64,000 nucleotides of DNA from LD21 sp963715785 (lineage in GTDB: Bacteria; Bacteroidota; Bacteroidia; Bacteroidales; VadinHA17). Below are positions 49,674 through 58,443 of the stretch, piece after piece. The notes under the pieces were generated by a model that had not been told where the DNA came from, searched no databases, and saw only the letters and a list, made by a program, of their open reading frames with translations. Numbering within the stretch: the stretch's first letter is position 1; the number at the start of each line of letters is the position of its first letter. Both the position numbers and the translations under genes were made by a program. The DNA is taken from assembly GCA_963715785.1 (NCBI GenBank), contig OY970276.1, positions 868,001 to 932,000 of the forward strand. Reading direction: 5' to 3'.

Positions 49674-50711
49674 CTATCTGTTTGCTTGTATAAATGCATC
49701 GACTTCATCACAAAAAAACTTTTCATCCTGTAATATCATATTATGCCCGCTATAGGGTGAGATAACCATGCTTTTGACTTTTGAATTTACCCGGTTATAA
49801 AAATCTTCACCTAAAGCAAGCGGGCATGTGAAATCATACTTGCCCCACAATACCAGTACCGGAATTGTCACCACATGCAGACTTGACGAAAATTGCGTAA
49901 CCGCAAGCTCCTTATTAAATCCTGAATCTTCCGAATAAAGCAGATTGCTAAGTATTGCTGTTAGAGGATATTTATCGGCCAAGGAATACTTTAGTACCTG
50001 TGAAGCAATATTAATATGCTTTATGCTGTCAATATAGTTTTCTGCGACAGTTGCGTACGTTTCAAGCTGCTGGGATTCCTCAAGACTGAAATTCCCGGGA
50101 TGACTGTTGCAGTAATCAATTATGGGCTGCCATTTATCTGCATTTTTTCCCAGGGATGTCTGGTAATGTGCCTCCGTCAGCAGCGCGTGCCTGGTAAGAG
50201 TATCATTCATGGGATAGTTATGGCTCCCATCGACATTTATGAGGCCCTTGATCAAATCCTGATATCCGGGTCTGGTAATAAAATCAGCTGCTATCAGACC
50301 GCCGAAGCTATGTCCAAGCAGAAACAAACTTATTCCTTCTCCATACCGGTATTTAATCACCTCAATAACTTTTTTAAGATCTTCAACCATCTGATCAAGA
50401 TGGAGATACTTCCCATTGTTTGTCCCCTGGGAGGCCCCTGCATTTCTCTGGTCCCAGTATACCATAGCAAATTTATTGCCTATATTCTGACTGATATATT
50501 TTGTATCGTAGAAATATGAGCTGGCACCGGGTCCTCCGTGTATGACAAGAATGTATATATTGCTTGCGGTATTTCCTTTGACCAGCACACGCATGGAGGC
50601 ACCGGCATTCTCGACATAGAATACCTCAGAAGCATTTTCAGAAATAGTAATTTTCTCCTTCTGGCATCCGTAGAATAACAATAACAGTCCGCAGATAAAA
50701 AGTTTCCTCAT
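49674..50711 (-). CDS. Lipoprotein alpha/beta-hydrolase, proline iminopeptidase-like
   Basis: 345 residues, intact. The lipobox is FYGC (Cys16). The fold has HGGPGASSYFYD (oxyanion motif of S33 peptidases), VYWDQRNAGAS, the nucleophile elbow LGHSFGG, the acid in GKYDFTC and the His in YSGHNM. The HGGPG and DQR motifs point to the prolyl-aminopeptidase group. It acts in the envelope. The upstream outer-membrane gene and downstream membrane gene probably share its transcript. Confidence 0.8.
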   Translation of the reverse strand: MRKLFICGLLLLFYGCQKEKITISENASEVFYVENAGASMRVLVKGNTASNIYILVIHGGPGASSYFYDTKYISQNIGNKFAMVYWDQRNAGASQGTNNGKYLHLDQMVEDLKKVIEVIKYRYGEGISLFLLGHSFGGLIAADFITRPGYQDLIKGLINVDGSHNYPMNDTLTRHALLTEAHYQTSLGKNADKWQPIIDYCNSHPGNFSLEESQQLETYATVAENYIDSIKHINIASQVLKYSLADKYPLTAILSNLLYSEDSGFNKELAVTQFSSSLHVVTIPVLVLWGKYDFTCPLALGEDFYNRVNSKVKSMVISPYSGHNMILQDEKFFCDEVDAFIQANR

Positions 50712-50747
50712 TACTATTTTGATATTTTTACTGCCGGGCCACTAACT

Positions 50748-51365
50748 TTATTTTTCCCCGGGCAGCTTGTACCTGACTCCAAATTCCAGAACCGGTCTTA
50801 CATATATTGTGCTGTTATAAGGGAACATTGAGATAACATTCATCGTTGCAACTGCTGAAAACGGCAAATGTTTTACAACTGAAAAATCATATCCGAATCC
50901 TCCGCCAATTGTTATGAGAGCATAATTGTAGCCTGCAGCTCTGACAACTGTGATGTTTCCTGTATTGTCAACCTTGTATGTTGTTCCGCCCAGGAAAGTT
51001 CTGCTATAGCCGGGGCCAACGGAACATTCTGAAACGAAGCCCGTGCTTTTTGTTCTTCGCATCACCCACTCAGCTGTCAGATAAAGATTATCATGGAAAA
51101 AGGGGTGATGATACCAGTTCAGATTTCCTGTGAGCAATCTCTCTTTGTTGTAGCTTTTTTTTAGTTGCCCTCCTTTAAAGACTTGCATACTTTCATTCTT
51201 AAGAGGAAATTCCATGCCCAAACTCATGCCGGGATATATGATGGTGCTGTTATATGACATCCTGAGATTGAAGTGCATGCGGGTTGAATCGCCGGCTTCG
51301 CCGCATTCAGCCCTGCAAAGGGCAAAAAATAACATAACTGCTATGAAGATGCCTCTTTTCAGCAT
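50748..51365 (-). CDS. Predicted outer-membrane beta-barrel protein
   Basis: 205 residues. A signal peptide (MLKRGIFIAVMLFFALCRAECG) precedes alternating amphipathic strands, with an aromatic-rich end (VRPVLEFGVRYKLPGEK). The pattern resembles small outer-membrane barrels. No family is recognised. It is first in a leftward three-gene cluster (50748, 49674, 49184) with short gaps. Confidence 0.55.
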   Translation of the reverse strand: MLKRGIFIAVMLFFALCRAECGEAGDSTRMHFNLRMSYNSTIIYPGMSLGMEFPLKNESMQVFKGGQLKKSYNKERLLTGNLNWYHHPFFHDNLYLTAEWVMRRTKSTGFVSECSVGPGYSRTFLGGTTYKVDNTGNITVVRAAGYNYALITIGGGFGYDFSVVKHLPFSAVATMNVISMFPYNSTIYVRPVLEFGVRYKLPGEK

Positions 51366-51479
51366 AAGGATTTTTAATTCAATGTTGTGTCAGCAATAGT
51401 TATTATTCATTGATCTGTGATCGGAACGATTAATATCTTTTTGTTACTTTGCGTTAAAGTTAAGGCATTTCACGTTGAT

Positions 51480-51857
51480 ATGATAAAAACATTATTACTT
51501 ATCGGCACGGGAGGATTTCTTGGAAGTATTTCAAGATTCCTGGCATCGCGTTTGATACAAAACAATTTTCCGACAGCTTTTCCCTATGGAACTTTCTTTG
51601 TAAATATAACCGGTTGTTTTCTCATCGGTTTGATTTATGGTTTTTCAGAGAGAAGCTCGCTGTTGACACCGGGATGGAAGATGTTTCTGGCTATTGGCTT
51701 TTGCGGAGGCTTCACCACCTTTTCAACTTTTGCAAATGAAAATCTTGCGCTGTTGAGAGAGGGTGATTTCTTCAGGTTTATGATCTACGCAGGATTGAGT
51801 GTTTTTCTTGGGATATTTGCAACCTTTTCAGGAGTAATTTTAACTAAAACATTATAA
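51480..51857 (+). CDS. crcB: Fluoride channel CrcB/FluC
   Basis: 125 residues with four membrane helices, the family norm. Landmarks: GGFLGSISRFLASR, PYGTFFVNITGCFLIGLIYG and GFCGGFTTFSTFANE. ATG 51480 fits the family; an in-frame start at 51417 would add 21 unconserved residues. It exports fluoride. I see no crcB-type fluoride riboswitch in the upstream 110 bases. Confidence 0.9.
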   Translation: MIKTLLLIGTGGFLGSISRFLASRLIQNNFPTAFPYGTFFVNITGCFLIGLIYGFSERSSLLTPGWKMFLAIGFCGGFTTFSTFANENLALLREGDFFRFMIYAGLSVFLGIFATFSGVILTKTL

Positions 51858-51861
51858 CAAT

Positions 51862-52215
51862 ATGAAACCTGATGACAAAGCCAGCCGGTTAAGGATCTAT
51901 ATAAGTTCAACCGACAAGTTTGAGCATTCCCCGCTTTATGAAGTAATCGTTTATGCTGCGAGATCGTACGGGCTAACAGGGGCGACAGTTCTAAAGGGGA
52001 TAATGGGCTATGGCGCCAGCAGTGAAGTTTACAGCAATAAACTTTGGGAAATATCGGAAAAAGTCCCGCTGGTAATTGAAATCATTGATGAATCACACAA
52101 AATGGACCCCTTCCTTGATCATATCAAACCATATTTTGAAAAGGCCGGTAAAGGATATGTTATCACGCTTGATGAAACCACAGTCCTGGAACACAGAACC
52201 GGAAGCATGAAATAA
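51862..52215 (+). CDS. DUF190 protein
   Basis: 117 residues, intact. It matches the DUF190 pattern (LRIYISSTDKFEHSPLYEVIVYAARSYGLTGATVLKGIMGYG, then VPLVIEIIDESHKMDPFL). The family has a PII-like fold and is often coded beside crcB, as here with a 4-base gap. It may tune the fluoride channel; its ligand is unknown. Confidence 0.85.
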   Translation: MKPDDKASRLRIYISSTDKFEHSPLYEVIVYAARSYGLTGATVLKGIMGYGASSEVYSNKLWEISEKVPLVIEIIDESHKMDPFLDHIKPYFEKAGKGYVITLDETTVLEHRTGSMK

Positions 52216-52238
52216 TTTGATAATGTAATTTCAGCTTG

Positions 52239-53087
52239 TCAATTTTTCATGTTGATAAACATTCTGACAGCCTGATATCCAAAATAAGATCCTATAATAC
52301 AGAGAAATACTCCCAGACTTTTAATAAAGCCCAGAATTATCTTAATATTAATTCGTTTACGGTATCTTACTATAAGATAAGTGAGAAGATAAAACCAGGT
52401 TATACTTCCTATTGCAATAAAAAACGCATAGCAAAGGCTGATGGCCAGATGAAATGATGGAGAAAACATTGTCTGATCTATCTGCCGGTCCTTATGTTTG
52501 AGTATCGGAATATTATCGAGCTTCTTGATTACCGAATCATGATGACTTTCAATTTTTCTACCTTCAATGCTGCCAATTTCTTTAGCATTCTGATCGATCT
52601 TAATTGCCAATCCTCCGGTATGGAAACCAAGCGCTGCAATAAAAGAGATTACCAATAAAGAAGAGGTTAGCCATCCGATAAATAATGTAGGATTAAGAAA
52701 ATTTATCATGAACCCGGTATAGAAAGCCCCTCTTTCCTTCTTTTTGATTTTTTCAGAAATATGTACCTGGTCTTCAAGATGTTCGATATCTATTTTAGTC
52801 CTGAATATCTTATATCCCAAAAATAAAAGCAAAAAAGCGCCAAAAACAAAAATGTAGGGTATGACCGGCTTATAGAATGTATATAATTTAGTAAGTCCGA
52901 ATACTGCAATAAACACATAAATAAAATCACCAAAGGAAGCGCCGAGATTGAAAAGATTGCAGTACCGGAGTCTTCCCTTCAAAGCATTGGAGGTAATCAT
53001 AATGCTTATGGGACCTGCAATGGGCATTGAGAACAAAAATCCGGTCAGGAAACCGGCGATTGACATTGTCAAAATACTCTCTAACAT
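52239..53087 (-). CDS. LysE-family translocator
   Basis: 282 residues with about six membrane segments. The start FLTGFLFSMPIAGPISIMITSNALKGRLRYCNLFNLGASFGDFIYVFIAVFGL is typical of LysE/RhtB exporters. An unusual ~65-residue polar insert (about 165-205; KIDQNAKEIGSIEGRKIESHHDSVIKKLDN) separates the last helices. It is last in a four-gene operon and overlaps the nucleotidyltransferase gene by 7 bases. It may export or flip a product of that pathway; this is inference. Confidence 0.75.
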   Translation of the reverse strand: MLESILTMSIAGFLTGFLFSMPIAGPISIMITSNALKGRLRYCNLFNLGASFGDFIYVFIAVFGLTKLYTFYKPVIPYIFVFGAFLLLFLGYKIFRTKIDIEHLEDQVHISEKIKKKERGAFYTGFMINFLNPTLFIGWLTSSLLVISFIAALGFHTGGLAIKIDQNAKEIGSIEGRKIESHHDSVIKKLDNIPILKHKDRQIDQTMFSPSFHLAISLCYAFFIAIGSITWFYLLTYLIVRYRKRINIKIILGFIKSLGVFLCIIGSYFGYQAVRMFINMKN

Positions 53088-53827
53088 GAAATATCAGAAT
53101 TTTGATTTAAATGGTTAAGGACAAGCTCTTCAGCTGCAATCAGATCTTCTTTTGTGTCAATCTCCATGCAATAATACTGAGTTGTATCAACTATATAAAT
53201 TCCATTCTCTGAAAGTTCCTGAAAGGCTGCTTCATAAAAACCACCAACCCTGCCTTCAATTACTACCTTTCTTTCCAGTATTTTGTAAAGCTCTGTTAAA
53301 GCTTCGTCCCTAAAAAGTTCTATTCCTATCGATTCACCTGCAGTTTCGGAAAGCCTGACCTCCTTTCCAATCTCTGTTACACGTCCATTTGGATCTGCTT
53401 TAACCTTTATCTCCTCTTCCTGCACTTCATGCTTTTTAAGTGCAAGACAGCTTTTGAATCCCGAATTCAGGAGTTTCGTAATAATTCGCTTATCAAACAC
53501 AATATCACTGTCCATCATCAGCATATCATCACCGCGAACGGCATCCCTTGCAAGCCAAAGCGAATAAATATTGTTGGTTTCGGCGTATAAATTATTGTGG
53601 ATGAAACGAATATCTGACTGAGGGAATTTATTTGCAATAAAATCCCTGATTTTATTCTCAAGGTAGCCGGTTACTATTATTATTCCAGAATCATTTGTTG
53701 CCTGAATGTTTTCAATTGCCATTTCCAGAACAGATTTCTCACCTATTCTCAAAAGGCATTTGGGGGAATTGTCGGTGAGTGGCTTTAACCTTGAACCAAT
53801 TCCTGCTGCAAGAATAACGGTCTTCAT
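53081..53827 (-). CDS. Sugar/choline-phosphate-type nucleotidyltransferase
   Basis: 248 residues, intact. The NTP-binding start is ILAAGIGSRLKPLTDNSPKCLL (residues ~5-26). IYSLWLARDAVRGDDMLMMDSDIVFD holds a metal-binding DxD-like motif. FYEAAFQELSENGIYIVDTTQYYCMEIDTKEDLIAAEEL is the usual C-terminal end. It resembles LicC/PntC-type cytidylyltransferases more than hexose nucleotidyltransferases. The start overlaps the CDP-alcohol phosphotransferase stop (ATGA). It would make a CDP-activated alcohol for that enzyme. Confidence 0.75.
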   Translation of the reverse strand: MKTVILAAGIGSRLKPLTDNSPKCLLRIGEKSVLEMAIENIQATNDSGIIIVTGYLENKIRDFIANKFPQSDIRFIHNNLYAETNNIYSLWLARDAVRGDDMLMMDSDIVFDKRIITKLLNSGFKSCLALKKHEVQEEEIKVKADPNGRVTEIGKEVRLSETAGESIGIELFRDEALTELYKILERKVVIEGRVGGFYEAAFQELSENGIYIVDTTQYYCMEIDTKEDLIAAEELVLNHLNQNSDISC

Positions 53828-54702
53828 TTTTTGATCACCTCGAATGATTTATCAATCCCGAATTGAATTATCCACAATATTAATGCAAGAAAATTAAACC
53901 CCACTATTACTATCCACAAAAAGATATCAAAACGACAGAAAATAGAACAAAGAATCAGTGCTGTAATCTTGGCAGAAGGGCCCATAAATACCCAGAACCT
54001 GATAATTAACCTGTTTCTTTTGTAATACTCTTCAGGGGCTGCCATAATAAATCTCATTCTTTTTCTTCTTGCAGTAAGATTTTTCTGTAATTGCGAATAG
54101 ACCAGGTATATATATATTAAACTTTTATGGAACAATTTCCCCTTTTGATTCCTGATTATCCGGTACTCCTGGCTGTATTGTTCAAGCTCCTCATTAAAAG
54201 TATCTTTACGGTCCAATACTTTATCGAGAAAACGTGTCCTGAAATAATCTACCAATGATTCCTGTACAATGATGCTGATTCCTGCAAGCGCAAAGAGATA
54301 AACAAAATAATGAATCTGCTCAGGCTTGTTTGAATAACCTATGACTATTCCGGTATAAATTGCAACTGCGGCTATGTAATCAGCTATCCCGTCGAGAAGC
54401 CTGCCGATAGGCGTTCCATTTTTCTTAATGCGCGCCAGCTGACCATCGCTGCAATCGAGGATATTAAATAATAAGTAGAATCCCGCTCCGATAATGCAGG
54501 AGCCGCGTGAGCCAAATGCATAAAAACAACCACCTGCAACGCCCATCAGCATGGCCGCCAAGGTCAGATGATCGGGTTTTATCCTGGTTCGGTAAACTAA
54601 TATTACAAGAAGAAATGCAAGAGGTCTGTAGAGAAAAAGATCAATGAATTCCTCAACTTCCGCCATTTTAAGAGAGTTTTTATACTCTCTCAACCAATTC
54701 AT
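53824..54702 (-). CDS. CDP-alcohol phosphatidyltransferase
   Basis: 292 residues with about six membrane segments. The signature D-G-x2-A-R-x8-G-x3-D-x3-D is complete: D86, G87, A90, R91, G100, D104, D108, with an extra D83. The enzyme moves a phospho-alcohol from a CDP-activated donor to a lipid alcohol, or the reverse. A cytosolic loop of ~60 residues (DRKDTFNEELEQYSQEYR...) follows helix 4. It sits between a cytidylyltransferase-like gene and an aminotransferase-like gene, which suggests synthesis of an amino-alcohol headgroup. Confidence 0.85.
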   Translation of the reverse strand: MNWLREYKNSLKMAEVEEFIDLFLYRPLAFLLVILVYRTRIKPDHLTLAAMLMGVAGGCFYAFGSRGSCIIGAGFYLLFNILDCSDGQLARIKKNGTPIGRLLDGIADYIAAVAIYTGIVIGYSNKPEQIHYFVYLFALAGISIIVQESLVDYFRTRFLDKVLDRKDTFNEELEQYSQEYRIIRNQKGKLFHKSLIYIYLVYSQLQKNLTARRKRMRFIMAAPEEYYKRNRLIIRFWVFMGPSAKITALILCSIFCRFDIFLWIVIVGFNFLALILWIIQFGIDKSFEVIKK

Positions 54703-55759
54703 GCTTTATTTCTTTACACATAAAGGTCTTTACCAGATTTAAAAGCATGCAATTCTGCGGATGGGTTCCTATCGTTATCCTGATATGGCTGTTGAGTGCC
54801 TCTTCATCCATGAATTTAACGATCATATTTCTTTCAGTGAGATAATTTTTGAGAGGGCTTTTAATTTCAGGCGGTATCTTTACAAGGATAAAGTTGGCAA
54901 ATGATCTGTAAGCTGTGAAGCCAGGCCATCGGCTCAGCTCCTCAAACATCATTTTCATATCAGCCTCCATTTTACTTCCGATTGAATTATAATACTCAGG
55001 TGAATCCAGGGCAGCCAGAGCAATTTTTTCCGAAAGCCGGTTAAACCCCAGGTACCTGGTACTTAATAATGATATCTTTTCCAGATTATCACCAAGAAAA
55101 GCAAACCCGGTTCTTATCCCGGCCAATGCATAATATTTAGAAAAAGTTCTTATAATTATAAGGTTTGGGAAACGCTTAACAAGCTCTGCAGGATCAGTTC
55201 TGAATGTTGGATCAAATAACAGATATGCCTCATCAAGAACAATAACACAATCATTCAATTTTTCAAGGACAAAAAATAATTGGCCTATCTCAAGACGGTT
55301 CCCAGTGGGATTATTAGGTGAACTGATCAGTACCATTTTTGGCTTCTGTTCATTATAGATCCTGATCAATCCATCAATATCATAGTAGTAACTATCAGAG
55401 CCTTCAACAATAGGATATTCTATGCTGATTGCCTCAACATCATCCGCGATTTTCTTATAATACCACCACGAATATGAAGGGATCAATATCTTTTCACCCT
55501 TGCTGATATAGCATTGGACAGTCTGCTTCAGTATATCTTCACTGCCAAAGCCCAGTATGATATTTTTCTCCGCAATACCGAAGTCATTAGCCAGCCTTTC
55601 GGACAGAACACTTTTTATCCCTCTTGTGAAATCGCGTGAATAAATGTTCAGGGAATTATCGCTCTGCTCGTTCAGCGCTTTGAAACATTCGGGTGACGGA
55701 CCGTACTGATTCTCATTCCTGTCAAGGAAGGTAATTGAGTCTTTATTAATGGCAACCAT
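54680..55759 (-). CDS. HisC/CobD-like PLP enzyme
   Basis: 359 residues, intact. A fold-type I PLP enzyme: SPNNPTG (147-153), DEAYL with the cofactor Asp (D176), and TFSKYYALAGIR with the PLP lysine K208. The N-terminal NENQYGPSP is the histidinol-phosphate aminotransferase motif. No other his gene is near. The HisC-like group also contains CobD-type phospho-amino-acid decarboxylases, so an O-phosphoserine/threonine decarboxylase role is possible. It leads the operon and overlaps the next gene by 23 bases. Confidence 0.75.
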   Translation of the reverse strand: MVAINKDSITFLDRNENQYGPSPECFKALNEQSDNSLNIYSRDFTRGIKSVLSERLANDFGIAEKNIILGFGSEDILKQTVQCYISKGEKILIPSYSWWYYKKIADDVEAISIEYPIVEGSDSYYYDIDGLIRIYNEQKPKMVLISSPNNPTGNRLEIGQLFFVLEKLNDCVIVLDEAYLLFDPTFRTDPAELVKRFPNLIIIRTFSKYYALAGIRTGFAFLGDNLEKISLLSTRYLGFNRLSEKIALAALDSPEYYNSIGSKMEADMKMMFEELSRWPGFTAYRSFANFILVKIPPEIKSPLKNYLTERNMIVKFMDEEALNSHIRITIGTHPQNCMLLNLVKTFMCKEIKHELVERV

Positions 55760-55989
55760 ATTTCAGAATTTATTGATCCCATTTATCCTCTACAACAAAT
55801 ATGGAAAAAGTCGGGTATAATAAAAAATATTTTAGCCTTATTTTTACAATTCTGATGATTTTAAGCGACAAACAGGTCAAAAATGGTCCACATTAAGCTT
55901 AAATGCTATAAAATGAATAAGGAATTTAATATGAAAAGGAATGGGTTAAGGAAATTTCGAGTCAACAAATTTTGCAATTATATCATCAC

Positions 55990-57060
55990 TCATGCCGGTA
56001 AAAAATATCTTTTCAGACTTACTGCGGCATTTACCAGAAGAATCATTACAGGAACCTCAACCAAAGGACCTATCACTGCAGAAAAAGCCTCACCGGAATT
56101 GATTCCGAAGATACTTATGGCAACAGCAATTGCAAGTTCAAAATTATTGCTTGCTGCTGTAAATGAAAGAGTAACTGATTGTTCATAGGTGGCGCCTGCT
56201 TTTCTTCCCATATAGAAAGAGAAAAGGAACATTATCAGAAAATAGATTATCAGAGGAATGGCAATCAAGACTACATCAAGAGGAAGCTTAACAATATACT
56301 CGCCTTTCAATGAAAACATTACAATAATGGTAAACAATAAAGCTATTAGGGTCACAGGGCTTATTTTCGGAATAAACTTTTTATGATACCACTCTTTGCT
56401 TTTAACCCTGATCAAAATAAATCTGGTAAGAAATCCGGAGATAAAAGGTATTCCCAGGTAAATAAAAACAGTCTGAGCTATTTGCGCTATGGTAATTCTG
56501 TTTACCAATGAATTTGCAGGTACACCGAACCATGCAGGAAGGATTGCTATAAAAAACCATGCATAAACCGAAAAGAACAATACCTGAAAAATGGAATTGA
56601 AAGCAACAAGTCCGGCACAATATTCAGTATCTCCGCCCGCCAGATCATTCCATACAATTACCATAGCAATACACCTGGCCAGGCCAATCATTATAATTCC
56701 ATACATATAGGGAAGATTTGAATTGTCTTTCCCCGGAAAGAGCTTAAAGAAAATTATTGCCAGTGCAAACATAAGAATTGGTCCTATTACCCAGTTCTGA
56801 ACAAGTGATAGTCCCAGTACGCGCAGGTTTTTGAAAACACTTCCTAATTCTTCATATTTCACCTTTGCAAGCGGAGGATACATCATAAGGATCAAACCTA
56901 TAGCAATTGGAATATTTGTGGTGCTTCCCGGTGAGGATTTCATCGAATCCCAGAAGGAAGCCATTGCCGGAAAAAAATATCCGGAAAAGACGCCTATGAA
57001 CATAGCCAGAAAAATCCATAATGTCAGATAACGATCGAAGAATCTCAATTTAGGTTTCAT
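55990..57060 (-). CDS. acr3: Arsenite efflux transporter, ACR3 family
   Basis: 356 residues with ten predicted helices. ACR3 hallmarks: GLARCIAMVIVWNDLAGGDTEYCAGLVAFNS (conserved Cys in GLARC) and SAVIGPLVEVPVMILLVN (conserved Glu). It exports As(III) from the cytoplasm using the proton gradient. It is the last gene of the arsR-arsC-hgcA-hgcB-acr3 operon and starts 40 bases after hgcB, without an obvious promoter of its own. Confidence 0.92.
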   Translation of the reverse strand: MKPKLRFFDRYLTLWIFLAMFIGVFSGYFFPAMASFWDSMKSSPGSTTNIPIAIGLILMMYPPLAKVKYEELGSVFKNLRVLGLSLVQNWVIGPILMFALAIIFFKLFPGKDNSNLPYMYGIIMIGLARCIAMVIVWNDLAGGDTEYCAGLVAFNSIFQVLFFSVYAWFFIAILPAWFGVPANSLVNRITIAQIAQTVFIYLGIPFISGFLTRFILIRVKSKEWYHKKFIPKISPVTLIALLFTIIVMFSLKGEYIVKLPLDVVLIAIPLIIYFLIMFLFSFYMGRKAGATYEQSVTLSFTAASNNFELAIAVAISIFGINSGEAFSAVIGPLVEVPVMILLVNAAVSLKRYFLPA

Positions 57061-57100
57061 CTGATTAATTTGAAATTTTTAAAAATCTGAAAAATCACTT

Positions 57101-57400
57101 TTAACAGCACGCTGATTCTGAACCTGAACATCCGCATGTTGGCTCCGAGTTAGTAAGGAGTCCGTTAATAATGCCTGCAGCACATCCGACTCCTGACTTA
57201 ACGGATATTGCTCCCGCAATGCAATTTAAGGCACATGCGCCACACTCCATACAATAATCCTTTCTTACTATGTGCGCTTTTGCCCCAGAAAGTTCAAAAA
57301 CGTCATGAGGACAAACTTTGACGCACATTCCACAACCGTTGCATGTTGATTCGCAAAGTTCAAGAGTAACAACATCAGGCAGATATACAAGATCTTTCAT
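57101..57400 (-). CDS. hgcB: HgcB, mercury-methylation ferredoxin
   Basis: 99 residues, intact. Two [4Fe-4S] motifs are complete: C20-C23-C26-C30 (CNGCGMCVKVCP) and C50-C53-C56-C60 (CMECGACALNC). C73 in VGCAAGII is at the position of the conserved lone Cys of HgcB, and the chain ends in the vicinal pair C98-C99. Two more Cys (C89, C91) precede it. In characterised methylators HgcB reduces HgcA and delivers Hg(II). It starts 10 bases after the hgcA stop. Plain ferredoxins lack C73 and the Cys-Cys tail, so I am confident. Confidence 0.93.
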   Translation of the reverse strand: MKDLVYLPDVVTLELCESTCNGCGMCVKVCPHDVFELSGAKAHIVRKDYCMECGACALNCIAGAISVKSGVGCAAGIINGLLTNSEPTCGCSGSESACC

Positions 57401-57410
57401 AGCTTAATTA

Positions 57411-58442
57411 TCAAATAAATTTCATAACAACCTGCAGGATGATTCCTGTAATGGCAAATCCAATCTGAAACGGGATTGATATCTTCATCTCCTTTTTTAC
57501 TCCCGACAATGAGGTGAAGGTTGTGGAACCTGTAAAATTCATTGCCAGAAACGAGGATATTGCCGTAATGATAAAAAACCAGGAAAGTATTTCGAATACA
57601 TTACCTCCTGCTGATTTAAATGCAATAAGAGTCATGAAAACCAATGTCCCGGCAAAAAACCCTTTCAGTGAAAACATTCGTCCCGGAAGATATGGCAGAA
57701 AAAATGGAGTTATAACAATTCCGGCAAGATAAGCCAGGAAAACCCTGAAAACAGCGGGTCCACCACTATTCATCAGCTGCGCGGAGGAAAAGCCTTTGCT
57801 ATTGACTCCCGACAATACGAAAAGAAATGCAGCAGCCGCCAGAAAATAGAATTTGCCATAGATAAAATCATTGGGAATCAGCTTTAACCGATCTTTAAAA
57901 CCAAAATTGACTTTCCTCATTTCTCTGTCAGCCCTGTATCCGCCGGAAGTAAATCGTTTGATATCAGCTGCGCGAACCGGACCATAATGAACATTAAATC
58001 CACTCTCTTCCCTGACCTTATGAGCTGCAACACCCGTGGCTCCAAGCTGCGGGAGGATCAGCCGTCTATGACTTACAACTTTCTCCAATGAAACCAGTTT
58101 TATCCTGTTTACCAGTTCTTTAGTGCCAAATGTCCCCTTACCGGCAGCGCACCATACATTGACTCCCCTGGTATCCAAAACCAGTATCCAGCTATTTTCA
58201 CCGGATATGCCTCTTCGCAAAGCATCAAAGGATAGCTTGTAATTTGCAGTGACAAATACATCAGACCCCTTACCGGGTGAACCAATTGCATATAGTCCGG
58301 GAGCAACTGTGTAATGACTGCGGTTAATCCCCCAGCGAACCATTACAGAACCAAAAAAATCCCTGATAGTTATCTTTGAGGAAGCAACCGGTAATGTCAT
58401 TCCCGACACTGTTATATCGCCTGATAAAAATGAGCTTCTCAT
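57411..58442 (-). CDS. hgcA: HgcA, corrinoid mercury methyltransferase
   Basis: 343 residues, intact. The corrinoid-binding domain (about 25-165) carries the diagnostic cap-helix motif NVWCAAGK at 95-102, with C98 as the predicted lower ligand to cobalt. VTANYKLSFDALRRG (64-78), GATGVAAHKV (134-143) and YGPVRAADI (153-161) also match HgcA. The C-terminal half has five membrane helices (about 198-213, 231-250, 261-278, 281-304, 322-343). Known HgcA proteins move a methyl group from methylcobalamin to Hg(II), making methylmercury. The ATG lies one base after the arsC stop, so it is translated as part of the ars operon. Confidence 0.95.
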   Translation of the reverse strand: MRSSFLSGDITVSGMTLPVASSKITIRDFFGSVMVRWGINRSHYTVAPGLYAIGSPGKGSDVFVTANYKLSFDALRRGISGENSWILVLDTRGVNVWCAAGKGTFGTKELVNRIKLVSLEKVVSHRRLILPQLGATGVAAHKVREESGFNVHYGPVRAADIKRFTSGGYRADREMRKVNFGFKDRLKLIPNDFIYGKFYFLAAAAFLFVLSGVNSKGFSSAQLMNSGGPAVFRVFLAYLAGIVITPFFLPYLPGRMFSLKGFFAGTLVFMTLIAFKSAGGNVFEILSWFFIITAISSFLAMNFTGSTTFTSLSGVKKEMKISIPFQIGFAITGIILQVVMKFI

Positions 58443-58443
58443 A

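Noticed and set aside
51366..51479. Fluoride riboswitch upstream of crcB
   Set aside because: The expected conserved pseudoknot-type sequence is not seen in the leader.
54680..55759. Histidine biosynthesis hisC
   Set aside because: The motif fits HisC-like enzymes, but no his genes are near and the gene is fused by overlap to lipid-type enzymes, so I keep the role open.
57411..58442. CO dehydrogenase/acetyl-CoA synthase corrinoid protein instead of HgcA
   Set aside because: The cap helix NVWCAAGK with Cys, the five C-terminal membrane helices, the short length and the HgcB neighbour are specific to HgcA; no other acetyl-CoA pathway genes are present.
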